A stretch of DNA of 64,000 nt from Hylemonella gracilis str. Niagara R (lineage in GTDB: Bacteria > Pseudomonadota > Gammaproteobacteria > Burkholderiales > Burkholderiaceae_C), in the NCBI RefSeq assembly GCF_000600295.1, contig NZ_JEMG01000001.1, positions 1,095,062 to 1,159,061 of the forward strand, given 5' to 3'. The position numbers were made by a program, and so were the translations under genes. Each line of letters starts with the position of its first letter. The stretch's first letter is position 1. Shown here piece by piece: positions 32,687 to 42,388 of the stretch. The notes under the pieces were generated by a model, which had not been told where the DNA came from, made no database searches, and worked only from the letters and a program-made list of their open reading frames with translations.

Positions 32687-34105
32687 ATGAAAGTTACTGC
32701 TTCGATCTTCAAGGCCTATGACATACGCGGCGTGGTGCCGTCAACTCTGGACGAATCCGTCGCCGAGAGCCTGGGGCGCGCGTTTGGCTTGGCCGCGCGC
32801 GCGGAAGGGGAGGGCTGGGTGGCCGTGGGCCGGGACGGCCGACTGAGTGGTCCCGCCCTGAGCGCGGCCTTGATTCGCGGCCTGCGCACCGTGGGCATGG
32901 ACGTGATCGACTTGGGCATGGTGACCACGCCCATGCTCTATTACGCGGCCAGCACGGTCTGCAAGAGCGGCATCCAGGTCACGGGCAGCCATAACCCGGC
33001 CGACTACAACGGCTTCAAGATGGTGCTGGCCGGGCGCGCGATTTACGGCGATGAAATTCAAGGTCTGCGCAAGGGCATGGAGGCCGACGAGACGCCGCTG
33101 CTGGGTGCGGCCGGTGCGCTGCCCACGAAGGCCGGCAAGCTGACCAAGCTGGACATCCTGCCGTCCTACCGTGATCGTATCGTGGGGGACGTGCACCTGC
33201 AGCGTCGTTTGAAGATCGTCGTCGATTCCGGCAACGGCGTGGCCGGTGCTTCGGCGCCTGGCATCCTGCGTGACCTGGGCTGCGACGTGCGCGAACTTTA
33301 CAGCGCCGTTGACGGCACCTTTCCCAATCACCACCCCGACCCGAGCAAACCCGAGAACCTGCGAGACTTGGTCAAGGTCCTGCGCGAGACCGATGCCGAG
33401 ATCGGTCTGGCCTTCGATGGCGATGGTGACCGCCTCGGCGTCGTGACCAAGGACGGGCAGATCATCTATCCAGATCGGCAACTGATGCTCTTCGCGCGCG
33501 ACGTGCTCAAGCGCGTGCCCGGCGGCTACATCCTGTTCGACGTGAAGTGCACGCAACGCTTGGCGCCCGCCATCAAGGAAGCCGGTGGCAAGCCGCTGAT
33601 GTACAAGACCGGTCACTCGCTGATCAAAGCCCGCATGAAGGAAATCGACGCGCCCCTGGGCGGCGAGATGAGCGGCCACGTCTTCTTCAAGGAGCGCTGG
33701 TACGGTTTCGACGACGGCACCTATGCCGCCGCGCGCCTGCTGGAAATCCTGAGCCGTTCGGCCGATGTCAGCGCGGTGCTCAACGCCTTGCCGACCAGCC
33801 ATTCCACGCCCGAGCTCAACGTGGCCTGCGCCGAGGGCGAGCCGCACCGGGTCGTGGCCGAGCTGCAGAAGAAATCCCTGGTCAGCGGTGCTTTCCCCAA
33901 GCCGGCCGAAGTCAGCACCATCGATGGCGTGCGCGTGGACTGGCCTGATGGTTTTGGCCTGATTCGTGCCTCCAACACCACGCCGGTGCTGGTGCTGCGC
34001 TTCGAAGGCCACACCCCGGAGGCGCTCCGGCGCATCGAGGGTGAGATGCTCACGCTGCTCAAGAGCGCGAAGCCCGACGCGACCCTCGGCGCCGCAGCGC
34101 ACTGA
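32687..34105 (+). CDS. phosphomannomutase/phosphoglucomutase
   Basis: 472-residue bifunctional hexose-phosphate mutase (AlgC/ManB type). It begins MKVTASIFKAYDIRGVVPST. The phosphoserine loop is QVTGSHNPADYNGFKMVLA, the Mg-binding loop LAFDGDGDRLGVV, the sugar-binding loop GEMSGHVFFKERW, and the phosphate-binding C-terminal region LIRASNTTPVLVLRFEGHTP. It produces Man-1-P or Glc-1-P for LPS, exopolysaccharide and nucleotide sugars. The ATG at 32687 is preferred to the in-frame TTG two codons earlier. The following gene is convergent. Confidence 0.94.
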   Translation: MKVTASIFKAYDIRGVVPSTLDESVAESLGRAFGLAARAEGEGWVAVGRDGRLSGPALSAALIRGLRTVGMDVIDLGMVTTPMLYYAASTVCKSGIQVTGSHNPADYNGFKMVLAGRAIYGDEIQGLRKGMEADETPLLGAAGALPTKAGKLTKLDILPSYRDRIVGDVHLQRRLKIVVDSGNGVAGASAPGILRDLGCDVRELYSAVDGTFPNHHPDPSKPENLRDLVKVLRETDAEIGLAFDGDGDRLGVVTKDGQIIYPDRQLMLFARDVLKRVPGGYILFDVKCTQRLAPAIKEAGGKPLMYKTGHSLIKARMKEIDAPLGGEMSGHVFFKERWYGFDDGTYAAARLLEILSRSADVSAVLNALPTSHSTPELNVACAEGEPHRVVAELQKKSLVSGAFPKPAEVSTIDGVRVDWPDGFGLIRASNTTPVLVLRFEGHTPEALRRIEGEMLTLLKSAKPDATLGAAAH

Positions 34106-34163
34106 ATGGCGCGTCCCGCCCGCCAGCGCCTGGCGGTGGGGGCGTGTTCCCGGGTGCGGTGAT

Positions 34164-35558
34164 TTACTTGGACTGGGCCGGCTTGGCCGCGGGCGCGATC
34201 GTTGCCGGCGCCGCCGGGGCGGTGCTCAACAGCGTATTGATGTCCTGCAGGTCCTTGCCGCTGAGGTCGCCGCTGGCCTGACGCAGGCGCAAGGTGGACA
34301 GCAGCACGTTGTAGCGGGCTTGCGCCAGGTCACGCTTGGTCTGGTAGAGCTGACTCTGCGCGTTGAGCACGTCGATGTTGATGCGCACGCCGACGCGGTA
34401 GCCGAGCTGGTTGGCGTCCAGCGCGCTCTGGCTGGACGCTTCCGCCGCTTCCAGCGCCTTCACCTGACTCAGCCCCGACAGCATGCCCAGGTAGGCGGCA
34501 CGCGCGCCCTGGGTGACTGCGCGCTCGGCGCCCTGCAGTTGGGCTTGGGCCTGGTCTTCCAGCGCCAGGGTTTCGCGCAGGCGGTTCTGGGTGGCGAAAC
34601 CGGCGAACAGGGGCAAGGTGAGCTGCACGCCGATCGTGGTGGCATTGGCGGAATCGGTGCCGTTGGCGTTGGGCCCGCCGTTGCTGTAGCGGTTCATGCT
34701 GCGGCTGGCCGTGAAGTCCACCGTCGGCAAGTGCCCGGAAATTGCCTTGGTGCTTTCCAGTTCGGCGTTGCGCAGGGCCACGCGTGCTTGACGCACCGAG
34801 GGATGCTGCGTGCGGGCCTGGTCCACCCAATAGTTGATGTCCTGTGGCGCGACCGCCGGCAGGGCCACGGCCGGCGCCAGCGGCACGGGGCGCGCGTCTT
34901 GCAGGCCCACGAGCTGGTCCAGCGCCAACTTTTTGATGCGCAGGTCGTTATCAGCGGCGATCTCCTGCGCCACCACGAGGTCGTAGCGGGCCTGGGCTTC
35001 GCGTGTGTCGGTGATGGTGGAGGCGCCCACCTCGAAGTTGCGTTGCGCGGCGGCCAGTTGCTCGCGCACGGCGGTCTTTTGGGCTTGCACGAAGGTCAGG
35101 CCGTCCTGGGCGGTGAGCACGTCGAAGTAAGCCTGGCTGACGCGCAGGATCAAGTCCTGTTCGGCGGCCAGCCACTGGGCCTCGGCCAGCTCCGCCTGCT
35201 GCGCACCCTGGCGGAAAGTCGCGAAGTTGGCCGGACGAAACAAAGGCTGGCTCAGGTTGAGGCTTGTGCTTCGGGTCTGGTAGTCGTGTGAAGTGGTCGC
35301 GCCGCTGGCCATGTCCGCCTCCTGGTCGGTTCGGTTCACGCCGGCGTTCAGGGTGACGGTGGGCAGCACGGCCGCCTTGGCCTGGTCCGCGCGTTGCAGG
35401 CCGGCCTCGTACTCGGCGCGCGCCGCCTGGTAGGTGGCGTCATGGCCGCGCGCGGCCTGGTACATGTCCAGCAGACTTTGCGCCTGGGCCAGCGGGGTGA
35501 AGAGGGCGGCGACGGCCAGGGCAAGGGTCGCGCGCGGGAACAGACGTTGCAGTTTCAT
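34164..35558 (-). CDS. tolC: TolC-family outer-membrane efflux channel
   Basis: 464-residue outer-membrane channel. Signal peptide PRATLALAVAALFTPLAQA then QSLLDMYQAARGHDATYQAA. Two TolC/OEP repeats, with NLSQPLFRPANFATFRQGAQ, SQAYFDVLTAQDGLTFVQAQ, a central IGVQLTLPLFAGFATQNRLR and QSALDANQLGYRVGVRINID, the usual positions of the hairpin helices. It ends in an Ala/Pro/Lys-rich tail. It is the last gene of a co-directional block starting at the TetR gene and would complete an RND-MFP-TolC tripartite pump, with two unrelated genes (PCMT, rhodanese) interposed. Confidence 0.92.
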   Translation of the reverse strand: MKLQRLFPRATLALAVAALFTPLAQAQSLLDMYQAARGHDATYQAARAEYEAGLQRADQAKAAVLPTVTLNAGVNRTDQEADMASGATTSHDYQTRSTSLNLSQPLFRPANFATFRQGAQQAELAEAQWLAAEQDLILRVSQAYFDVLTAQDGLTFVQAQKTAVREQLAAAQRNFEVGASTITDTREAQARYDLVVAQEIAADNDLRIKKLALDQLVGLQDARPVPLAPAVALPAVAPQDINYWVDQARTQHPSVRQARVALRNAELESTKAISGHLPTVDFTASRSMNRYSNGGPNANGTDSANATTIGVQLTLPLFAGFATQNRLRETLALEDQAQAQLQGAERAVTQGARAAYLGMLSGLSQVKALEAAEASSQSALDANQLGYRVGVRINIDVLNAQSQLYQTKRDLAQARYNVLLSTLRLRQASGDLSGKDLQDINTLLSTAPAAPATIAPAAKPAQSK

Positions 35559-35608
35559 GGGGGTGTGGAGGCGAAAGTGGGCGGACGCCGTGTCCGCGGA
35601 AATGACGG

Positions 35609-35995
35609 TCAATAACGCGGAATGCTCGGGTCGCGCTGCGTGGCCCAGGCTTCGATGCCGCCGCTGATGTTGACGACATGCTCGAAACCCTGGTGTTTCA
35701 AGTACTCGGCCACGCGCAGGCTGCGACCGCCGTGGTGGCAGAGGCAGGCAATCTGGCGTTGGGACGGTCGGCTCGGGTCCAACTGGTTCAGCGCCCCGGG
35801 CACCGTGTTCATGGGGATGTGCAGCAGCTCATAACCCGCGTCGGCGGCGGGCCGCAAGGCGGCAATCTGCAATTCGTGCGCCTCGCGCACGTCCAGCACC
35901 AGCGGGCCAGGCGCGCCCGCGCCCTGGGCTTGCGTGGCGGCTTGCGCCTGCCGCAGCCAGGTGTCGAAATCGCCGGGGTGGATGTGCTCGATCAT
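35609..35995 (-). CDS. rhodanese-like domain protein
   Basis: 128-residue single-domain rhodanese. It begins MIEHIHPGDFDTWLRQAQAA, with VLDVREAHELQIAALRP and the active-site loop ACLCHHGGRSLRVAEYLKHQ (catalytic Cys followed by HHGGRS), then GFEHVVNISGGIEAWATQRD. Likely cytosolic sulfur-transferase or sulfur-carrier activity. It is tightly placed between tolC (50 bases) and the PCMT gene (82 bases). PCMT-rhodanese-TolC is a common betaproteobacterial order, so the linkage is probably ancestral rather than functional. Confidence 0.92.
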   Translation of the reverse strand: MIEHIHPGDFDTWLRQAQAATQAQGAGAPGPLVLDVREAHELQIAALRPAADAGYELLHIPMNTVPGALNQLDPSRPSQRQIACLCHHGGRSLRVAEYLKHQGFEHVVNISGGIEAWATQRDPSIPRY

Positions 35996-36077
35996 GCGGT
36001 TGCCTTCAAACGTGAGGGGGTCAGTGCGCGCTGCGGGGGGGCGAAGCGTGCGGGAAGCAGATGGCGAGAAGCCCGGT

Positions 36078-36758
36078 TCAGAAATGGAAGCCTGCCGCCT
36101 CGGGAAAGTTGCGCAGGCGAGGCGCCACCGTGTCCCAACCCGGGTTGCTCTGGTAGCTCTGGTCCTGCACGCGGGTGATCAGGGTGGCGCGCATCATGGG
36201 CGCATTGGGTTCACCCACGATGGCAAACAGGCGCCCGCCTCCGGCCAACTGCGCCAGCAAGCCGGCGGGCACCTCGGCCACGGAGCCAGCCAGCACGATC
36301 ACGTCGAAGGGGGCTTCGGCCGGCGCGCCCTGGCTGCCATCGGCCTGCTGCACCTGGGCGTTGGTGATTCCCGCCTTCTGCAGGTTGGCGCGGGCCAGCG
36401 CGGCCAGCTCGGCGTCGATTTCCAGCGCAATCACTTGCTTGGCGCGCTTGGCCAGCAGCGCGGCCAGATAACCCGAGCCCGCGCCGACCAGCAGCACCTT
36501 GTCAGTCGGCTTGGCCGCCACGTCCTGCACGATGCGCGCCTGCACCCGGGGCGCGAGCATCAATGGCGCGTCCTCGCCGCTCTTGAGGGGCAGTTCGGTG
36601 TCGGTGAAGGCCAGGGCACGCAGTCCGGCGGGCACGAAGTCCTCGCGCTTGATCTCGGACAGCAGGGCCAGCACGTCCGTGTCCAGCACGTTCCAGGGGC
36701 GGATTTGCTGCTCGATCATGTTGAAGCGGGCTTTTTCGGTGTTCATGAAGGTGTTCAT
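36078..36758 (-). CDS. protein-L-isoaspartate O-methyltransferase family protein
   Basis: 226-residue SAM-dependent enzyme that initiates repair of isoaspartyl residues. It begins MNTFMNTEKARFNMIEQQIR, a typical Burkholderiales start. The SAM motif I is DKVLLVGAGSGYLAALLAKR, with IALEIDAELAALARANLQKA next, and PCMT features such as LAPRVQARIVQDV preceding it. Compared with E. coli Pcm, the loop between domains is shortened and the catalytic Ser context is diverged, as in other RND/TolC-linked PCMT-like proteins. Alternative start at 36746 (MNTEK). Confidence 0.85.
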   Translation of the reverse strand: MNTFMNTEKARFNMIEQQIRPWNVLDTDVLALLSEIKREDFVPAGLRALAFTDTELPLKSGEDAPLMLAPRVQARIVQDVAAKPTDKVLLVGAGSGYLAALLAKRAKQVIALEIDAELAALARANLQKAGITNAQVQQADGSQGAPAEAPFDVIVLAGSVAEVPAGLLAQLAGGGRLFAIVGEPNAPMMRATLITRVQDQSYQSNPGWDTVAPRLRNFPEAAGFHF

Positions 36759-36838
36759 GGCGTGGGGTTCCGTGGGGGTTGGAAGGTTAGACGTTTGGAC
36801 GTGGTCAAAAATTTTAGTGAGTTCCGGTATCGCCGCGA

Positions 36839-39800
36839 TCAATCCGGTTTCTGCGGGGCCGCAGGGGCGCTCCGGTGCGTGCCTGGACCTTGCCAGAGAC
36901 GCCGCAACCAGTGCGCGAAGTCGTCCAGGTAGCAGTAGGCCACCGGCACCACCACCAGGGTCAGCAGCGAGGAGGTGATGATGCCGCCGATCACCGCCTG
37001 TCCCATGGGCGCACGCTGCTCAGACCCCTCGGACAGCGCGAAGGCCAGCGGCACCATGCCGAAGATCATGGCCAGCGTGGTCATCAGGATGGGGCGCAGC
37101 CGCACCTGCGCGGCGGTCAGCAGTGCCTGCTCGCGCGGCAGGCCCGGCACGGGGCGGCCCTCCGCGTCCTGCCCGTCCTCGCGCGCGCGGATCGCGAAAT
37201 CGAGCAGCAGGATGGCGTTCTTGGTCACCAGGCCCATGAGCATCACCACGCCGATGATGGAGAACATGGACAGCGAGGAGCCAAACAGCATCAGCGCCAG
37301 CACCACGCCGATCAGCGTCAGCGGCAGCGAGGTCATCAGCGCCAGGGGCTGGAAGAAGCTTTTGAACTGGCTGGCCAGGATCATGTAGATGAAGATGATG
37401 GCCATGGCCAGGGCGGACAGCGCGTAGCCAAAGCTTTCCTCCATGTTCTTGGTGGCCCCGCCAAAGCGGTAGCGGTAGCCGGGCGGAAAATGCGTGGCCG
37501 CCAGCGCCTGGCGAATGTCGGCCGAGACCTCGCCCACGGAGCGGCCGTGCACGTTGGCGGTGATGGTGACTTCACGCATCAGGTCGCGCCGGTTGATCTG
37601 GCTGGAGCCCGTGCCTTCCACCAGGGTGGCCACCTGGTTCAGGCGGATTACGCGCGCGCTGCCGTCCGAGGCCTGGCCCACGGCGAAGGGCAGGCGCTCC
37701 AGGTTACCCATGTCGCGTCGGGCCTCGGGCGCCAGGCGCACCTTCACGTCATAGGTCTGGTCGTCGCTCGCGCGCCAGTTGCCCACCGTGTCGCCCGCGA
37801 CCAGGGCGCGCAGGGCGGCTCCGATCTGGTTCACGTTCAGTCCCAGGTCCGCCGCGGCCTCGCGGTTGACCTGCACGGCAATGGTCGGGCGTCCAGGCTT
37901 GGCGCTGCTGTCCAGATCCACCAGGCCTGGGATGGGCGTGATTTGCTCCAGCACGGTCTGGGTCAGGCGTTCCAGCTCGCGCAGGTCCTGGCCTTGCAGC
38001 GAAAATTCCAGCTGCTTCTGGCCGCCCACCGCGTCCATCAGTCCCGCATGGGTGACGGTGATGCCGGGTACGGACCGCAGCCGTTCGCGCAGCACGGCGG
38101 AGATTTCGTTGACGTTGCGCTGGCGCTGCACGCGGTCCACCAGGCGCACGTAGATGCTCGCGTAGTTCTTGCCCTGCGCGGTGCCGGTGTTGAGCGTGGC
38201 CAGCGTGTAGCGCACTTCGGGAAACTCGCGCTGCAGGATGTCCTGCACCTGCCGCGCCTTGGCCTCGGTGGCTTCGATGGACGTGCCCTCGGGTGTGCGG
38301 AAGTTGACCGTGGTCTCGGAGAAATCCGCCGTTGGCACGAACTCCGAGCCCAGCAGCGGCACCATCACGATGCTGAGCACGAAGATGGCGAAGGCCACGG
38401 CCAGGGTGGCGAGTTTGTGCGCCAAGGACCAGCGCAGCAGGCGCTGGTAAACCTCGGCCAGGCGATCGGTGGCGCGGTCGAACCAGCCCGTGACGCGGCC
38501 CACGGTCCGGTCGTAGAAGTTGCGCGGCCCGTCCTGGCGCGCGCCGTGCTTGTGGATGCTCGGGTCGGGCCAGACCGAGGACAGCATGGGGTCCAGCGTG
38601 AAGCTCACGAACATGGAGATCAGCACCGCCGCGACGATGGTGATGCCGAACTGGTGGAAGAACTTGCCGATGATGCCGCCCATGAAGCCGATGGGCAGGA
38701 ACACCGCCACGATGGACAGGGTCGTGGCCAGCACCGCGAGGCCGATTTCCTCCGTGCCCTCGAGCGCGGCCTGGTAATGCCCCTTGCCCATCTGCACGTG
38801 GCGCACGATGTTCTCGCGCACCACGATGGCATCGTCGATCAGCAGGCCCACGCAGAGCGAGAGCGCCATCAGCGTGATCATGTTGATCGTGAAGCCGAAG
38901 GCCTGCATGAACAGAAAGGTGCCGATCAGCGCGATGGGCAGCGTCAGCCCCGTGATCACGGTGGAACGCCAGGAGTTCAGAAACAGGAAGACGATCAGCA
39001 CGGTGAGCGCCGCGCCTTCCAGCAGGGTCTGGCGCACATTGTTCACCGCAACGCGGATGGGGCGCGAGCCGTCCTGGATCGGTTCCAGCCGCACGCCGGC
39101 GGGCAGCAGGCCCTGCGCCTTCAGCTCGGCCACGGTCAGCGTCAGGCCGTCGATCACGGCGATGGTGTTCTCGTCCTGCGACTTCTGCACGGTCAGCAGC
39201 AGCGTGCGCTGGCCGTTGTAGAGCGCCAGGCTCTCCAGTTCCTGCGCACCATCCCGGATGGTGGCCACCTGGCCCAGGCGGATGGTGTCGGCGCCGTCCG
39301 TGCCGCCTTTTCTCGCGACGATGATGCGCGCGAAATCCTCGGGGCGCTGCATGCGCGCGTCGATCTGCACCGCGATCTCGCGCGTGCTGGAACGCACCGC
39401 GCCCAGGGGCAGTTCCTGGTTCTCGCCACGCACGGCCTCGGCCACCTGCGTGGGCGTGAGGCCGTAGGCTTCCAGCGCCTCGGGGCGCAGGTAGATGTTG
39501 ATCTCGCGTTTGGTTCCACCCACCAGGTTGACCGCGCCCACGCCGCGCACGTTTTCCAGGCGCTTCTTCAGTACCTGGTCGGCCCAGTTCGTCAGTTCTA
39601 CTGGACTGAGGCCTGGGCCTGGGCCTGGGTTGGGGTTGGGGTTGGGGTTGGGGTTGGGGTTGGGGTTGGGGTTGGGGTTGGGGTTGGGGTTGAGCCCCTG
39701 GCGAGACGCTGCAGGGACATCCGCCAACACCGCCAGCGACCAGATCGCGCGGCTGGAGGGGTCAAAGCGCAGCACGCGCGGCTCATTCACCTCCTCGCGC

Positions 39801-40156
39801 AGCGAAGGGCGCAGCGCCGCCACCTTCTCGCGCACGTCGTCGGCGGCCTTGCGGCCGTCAACGGTGAGCTGGAATTCGATGATGACAACGGACTGGTTCT
39901 CGTAGCTGCGTGAAGTGAGCGAATTGATGCCGGCGATCGAATTGACGCCTTCCTCGATCTTCTTGCTGACCTCGCTCTCGACGATCTCGGGCGATGCGCC
40001 CGGATAGGTGGTGCTGACCACGACCACCGGGAATTCGATGTTGGGGAACTGGTCGACCTGCAGGCGCTGGTAGGAGAACAGGCCCAGCACCACCAGCGCC
40101 AGCATCATCATGGTGGCGAAGACCGGGTTCTGTAGACTGACTCGGGTGAACCACAT
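36839..40156 (-). CDS. RND multidrug efflux inner-membrane pump (HAE1/AcrB family) with internal repeat
   Basis: 1105-residue proton-driven pump, longer than the usual about 1040. It starts [20 protein letters not shown]. Core motifs: periplasmic [22 protein letters not shown]4 proton-relay [20 protein letters not shown] (Asp pair), and the late TM block [20 protein letters not shown] with [20 protein letters not shown]. At about residues 150-185 an insertion of alternating Asn-Pro, then Gly-Pro, is encoded by a perfect hexanucleotide repeat. It falls in the porter domain loop just before the [20 protein letters not shown] segment. The reading frame is intact. The MFP gene lies 30 bases upstream. 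Confidence 0.93.
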   Translation of the reverse strand: MWFTRVSLQNPVFATMMMLALVVLGLFSYQRLQVDQFPNIEFPVVVVSTTYPGASPEIVESEVSKKIEEGVNSIAGINSLTSRSYENQSVVIIEFQLTVDGRKAADDVREKVAALRPSLREEVNEPRVLRFDPSSRAIWSLAVLADVPAASRQGLNPNPNPNPNPNPNPNPNPNPNPGPGPGLSPVELTNWADQVLKKRLENVRGVGAVNLVGGTKREINIYLRPEALEAYGLTPTQVAEAVRGENQELPLGAVRSSTREIAVQIDARMQRPEDFARIIVARKGGTDGADTIRLGQVATIRDGAQELESLALYNGQRTLLLTVQKSQDENTIAVIDGLTLTVAELKAQGLLPAGVRLEPIQDGSRPIRVAVNNVRQTLLEGAALTVLIVFLFLNSWRSTVITGLTLPIALIGTFLFMQAFGFTINMITLMALSLCVGLLIDDAIVVRENIVRHVQMGKGHYQAALEGTEEIGLAVLATTLSIVAVFLPIGFMGGIIGKFFHQFGITIVAAVLISMFVSFTLDPMLSSVWPDPSIHKHGARQDGPRNFYDRTVGRVTGWFDRATDRLAEVYQRLLRWSLAHKLATLAVAFAIFVLSIVMVPLLGSEFVPTADFSETTVNFRTPEGTSIEATEAKARQVQDILQREFPEVRYTLATLNTGTAQGKNYASIYVRLVDRVQRQRNVNEISAVLRERLRSVPGITVTHAGLMDAVGGQKQLEFSLQGQDLRELERLTQTVLEQITPIPGLVDLDSSAKPGRPTIAVQVNREAAADLGLNVNQIGAALRALVAGDTVGNWRASDDQTYDVKVRLAPEARRDMGNLERLPFAVGQASDGSARVIRLNQVATLVEGTGSSQINRRDLMREVTITANVHGRSVGEVSADIRQALAATHFPPGYRYRFGGATKNMEESFGYALSALAMAIIFIYMILASQFKSFFQPLALMTSLPLTLIGVVLALMLFGSSLSMFSIIGVVMLMGLVTKNAILLLDFAIRAREDGQDAEGRPVPGLPREQALLTAAQVRLRPILMTTLAMIFGMVPLAFALSEGSEQRAPMGQAVIGGIITSSLLTLVVVPVAYCYLDDFAHWLRRLWQGPGTHRSAPAAPQKPD
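39611..39694 (+). repeat. hexanucleotide tandem repeat (GTTGGG)10 within the RND gene
   Basis: Three GCCTGG units, ten perfect GTTGGG units (39629-39688) and one GTTGAG unit, read on the plus strand. On the coding minus strand each unit is two codons (AAC CCC, Asn-Pro), so copy-number change alters length by two residues without a frameshift. The G-rich strand resembles telomeric or G-quadruplex-forming DNA. Confidence 0.95.
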
Positions 40157-40186
40157 GGCGGATCGTTGACTGGGTGGCGTCGGCGT

Positions 40187-41440
40187 TCAGCGACCGGGCG
40201 TGAGTTGCGGGGTGGGCATGGGCGTGGCGCCCGCCTCGCGCACCACCGTGCCTTCGCGCAGCGCACCGAACACGCCCTGCAGCACCCGGCGCCCTTCCAG
40301 CGGGCTGCCGTCCAGCGCCTGCACGGCGACCCATTCTTCCTCGTCCTCGCGACCGGCCGGGCCCGGCTCGCGGCCGCGCAGGCCCAGGTTCACGCCGACA
40401 TGCCGCACCTGGCCGTTGTCCAGCACCTGCAGATAGGGTTGCGGTTTGTCTTGACGCACCGCAGACAGCGGCGCGGCGACCGCCTGCACCGTCTCGGTCG
40501 CGAGCGCGCCTTGGGCGAACAGGCCTTGGCGCAAGCTGGCCTTGCCAGCGTCCTTGGGGTTGAGCTGCAGATAGATCAGCACGCTGCGACTGCCAGTCTG
40601 CGTGCTGGGGTTGATGCGCGCCACCCGCGCGGGCAGGGGTTCGGCCACGCCCTCGACCAGCAGGCGCGCCTGCTGGCCCACGCGCACGCTGACCGAGTCG
40701 GCGGCGCTGATGGCCGCCTCGATTTCCATGCGCGACAGGTCGACGATCTCGACGATGCGCGCGTCGATGGACACACGCTCGCCGGGCTGCACCAGCCGCT
40801 GCGCGATCTGGCCGCCCATGGGCGCGCGCAACACCGTGTCGTCCGCGCTCTTTTGCGCCACGTCGGCGGCGGCCAGGGCCGCCTGGTAACTGGCGCGCGC
40901 CGCGTTGAGCTGGGCCAGGGATGCGTCCAGCGCCGTCGAGGAAATAAAACCTTGCTGCACCAGCGCTGCGTTGTTGTCGTACTGACGCTGGTTGATGTCG
41001 AGCTGGGCCTTGGCTGCATCGGCCTGCAGCCGGGCTTGGCGCAGACGGGCCGTGTACTCGGCCGGATCGATGCGGGCGATGACCTGACCGGCCTGCACGG
41101 TGTCGCCTTCGCGCAGCGTCAGCTCCTGCAGCTCGCCGGAGACGCGGGCCTTGACCAGGGCGGAATGCACCGCCCGCAGCGTGCCTGACACCGGCAAGCT
41201 GCGCTGCAGGGTGCGTCGTCGCAGTTCCGTGTGGTCCTGCGCCTGCAGCTCGATCACCACGCCGGCGTTGGCGGGGACAGAGGGCGTTGGCGCCGGATTC
41301 GCGGGCGAGCGGGGCGTGGAGCGCAGCAGCTTGATCGTGAGCGCGCCCGCGACCAGCAGGACCAGGGCGACGATAAGCCATCGGCCCCGGCGCGTGCGCG
41401 ATCGGGTGGGCAAGTTGGGACGCAGCGGGGTCATGGTCAT
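40187..41440 (-). CDS. RND periplasmic adaptor (membrane-fusion protein)
   Basis: 417-residue HlyD/AcrA-type adaptor. N-terminal membrane anchor GRWLIVALVLLVAGALTIKL, then a lipoyl/hairpin region (SGTLRAVHSALVKARVSGEL, QELTLREGDTVQAGQVIARI, alpha-hairpin YTARLRQARLQADAAKAQLD) and a beta-barrel with SIDARIVEIVDLSRMEIEAA. It ends in a Thr/Pro-rich tail. The ATG at 41440 (MTMTPLRP) is 22 bases from the tetR stop and the RND gene starts 30 bases later, so these three genes form an operon. Confidence 0.92.
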   Translation of the reverse strand: MTMTPLRPNLPTRSRTRRGRWLIVALVLLVAGALTIKLLRSTPRSPANPAPTPSVPANAGVVIELQAQDHTELRRRTLQRSLPVSGTLRAVHSALVKARVSGELQELTLREGDTVQAGQVIARIDPAEYTARLRQARLQADAAKAQLDINQRQYDNNAALVQQGFISSTALDASLAQLNAARASYQAALAAADVAQKSADDTVLRAPMGGQIAQRLVQPGERVSIDARIVEIVDLSRMEIEAAISAADSVSVRVGQQARLLVEGVAEPLPARVARINPSTQTGSRSVLIYLQLNPKDAGKASLRQGLFAQGALATETVQAVAAPLSAVRQDKPQPYLQVLDNGQVRHVGVNLGLRGREPGPAGREDEEEWVAVQALDGSPLEGRRVLQGVFGALREGTVVREAGATPMPTPQLTPGR

Positions 41441-41462
41441 GGGCGGCCGTCGTGGCTCCAGC

Positions 41463-42194
41463 TCACGCCGCCGCGGGCGCGGTGCTCGCGCACAGCCCAT
41501 TCAGCAGGATGCGCGCTTGTTGCTCCAGGTAGCGCAAGGGGTCGATGACCTCGATCGGCGCGGCGCAGGCGCCGAAGGAATGCTTCCAGGTCATCAGGAA
41601 CAGCATCGGCGCCATCACGGCGTAGGCTGCGTACTGCATGTCGGCGGGGGCGATGGGGCGGAACTCGCCCCGGGCCACGCCGAGTCGCAAAATGCGTTGC
41701 ACCAGCAAGCGCCCAGGCACCATGACCTCGTTCTCGTAAAACGCCGCGAGCTCGGGAAAATTGGCGGCCTCGCTCATCATCAGCTTGGTGATGCCCGCGA
41801 CCGGGGTGCTGCCGACCCGATCCCACCACGCCCGCAGGGCAAACTCCAGCAGTTCGGAGGCGTTGCCGGACCAAGCGTCGAACTCGGCGTTCCACTCCGG
41901 AAAGTGACCGGCGAGGTTTTCGCGCACCACGGCCTTGAAGAGTTCTTCCTTGTTGGCGAAGTACAGGAACAGCGTGCCTTTGGACACGCCAGCGAGTTGG
42001 GCCACCTCCTCGACACGGGTCGCCGCATAGCCTTTTTCCACGAACAGAGTCAGCGCCGCAGCCAGCAGTTCGCCTGGGCGGGCTTCCTTGCGCCGTGCGC
42101 GCTTGGCGGGCGCGGTCGCATCCTGGCCATCTTTTCCGCACAAGTTCAGCGCGGAAACAAGGGTGGCCGCGATGGGGCATGCTTTTCGGGTCAT
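41463..42194 (-). CDS. TetR-family regulator of the efflux operon
   Basis: 243-residue repressor. A 40-residue Lys/Arg-rich N-terminal extension precedes the HTH: ELLAAALTLFVEKGYAATRV, EEVAQLAGVSKGTLFLYFAN followed by KEELFKAVVRENL. The C-terminal ligand domain resembles the TetR_C_33-like AcrR group (PVAGITKLMMSEAANFPELA). It is first in the operon with the MFP and RND genes. A 24-bp dyad (TTTAATGAC-N6-GTCATTAAA) lies 8 bases upstream of its ATG, consistent with autorepression. The inducer is unknown. Confidence 0.9.
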   Translation of the reverse strand: MTRKACPIAATLVSALNLCGKDGQDATAPAKRARRKEARPGELLAAALTLFVEKGYAATRVEEVAQLAGVSKGTLFLYFANKEELFKAVVRENLAGHFPEWNAEFDAWSGNASELLEFALRAWWDRVGSTPVAGITKLMMSEAANFPELAAFYENEVMVPGRLLVQRILRLGVARGEFRPIAPADMQYAAYAVMAPMLFLMTWKHSFGACAAPIEVIDPLRYLEQQARILLNGLCASTAPAAA

Positions 42195-42202
42195 CGTTGC
42201 AT

Positions 42203-42226
42203 TTTAATGACTAACTGGTCATTAAA
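42203..42226. promoter_or_regulatory. palindromic TetR operator upstream of the efflux operon
   Basis: Perfect 9-bp arms TTTAATGAC (42203-42211) and GTCATTAAA (42218-42226) with a 6-base spacer, 8 bases before the tetR ATG. AT-rich in an otherwise GC-rich region. Size and symmetry fit TetR operators. Confidence 0.7.
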
Positions 42227-42388
42227 CAAGGTGGGGCGGGTGTTTCGGGCCCTGACTGTGCAACCTGAGTTTGTGATGCAGCGGGCGTGCATCAGATAGG
42301 TCTTTTGCGGGGCGGGGCAAGGAACGACCTCGCATCATGGCAGACTATCCGGCTTGCCTTGCGAGCCACAAGCTTGTCAAGCGACTGT

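Noticed and set aside
39629-39688. Telomere-like GTTGGG repeat as a chromosome end or assembly scar
   Set aside because: It lies inside an intact full-length pump gene and preserves the reading frame, so a coding microsatellite is simpler. Assembly length error remains possible.
36875-39913. A 1012-codon plus-strand frame opposite the RND gene
   Set aside because: Composition is His/Gln/Gly-rich with a (Gly-Val)n tract from the repeat. It lacks domains and mirrors an unmistakable pump gene, so it is a shadow.
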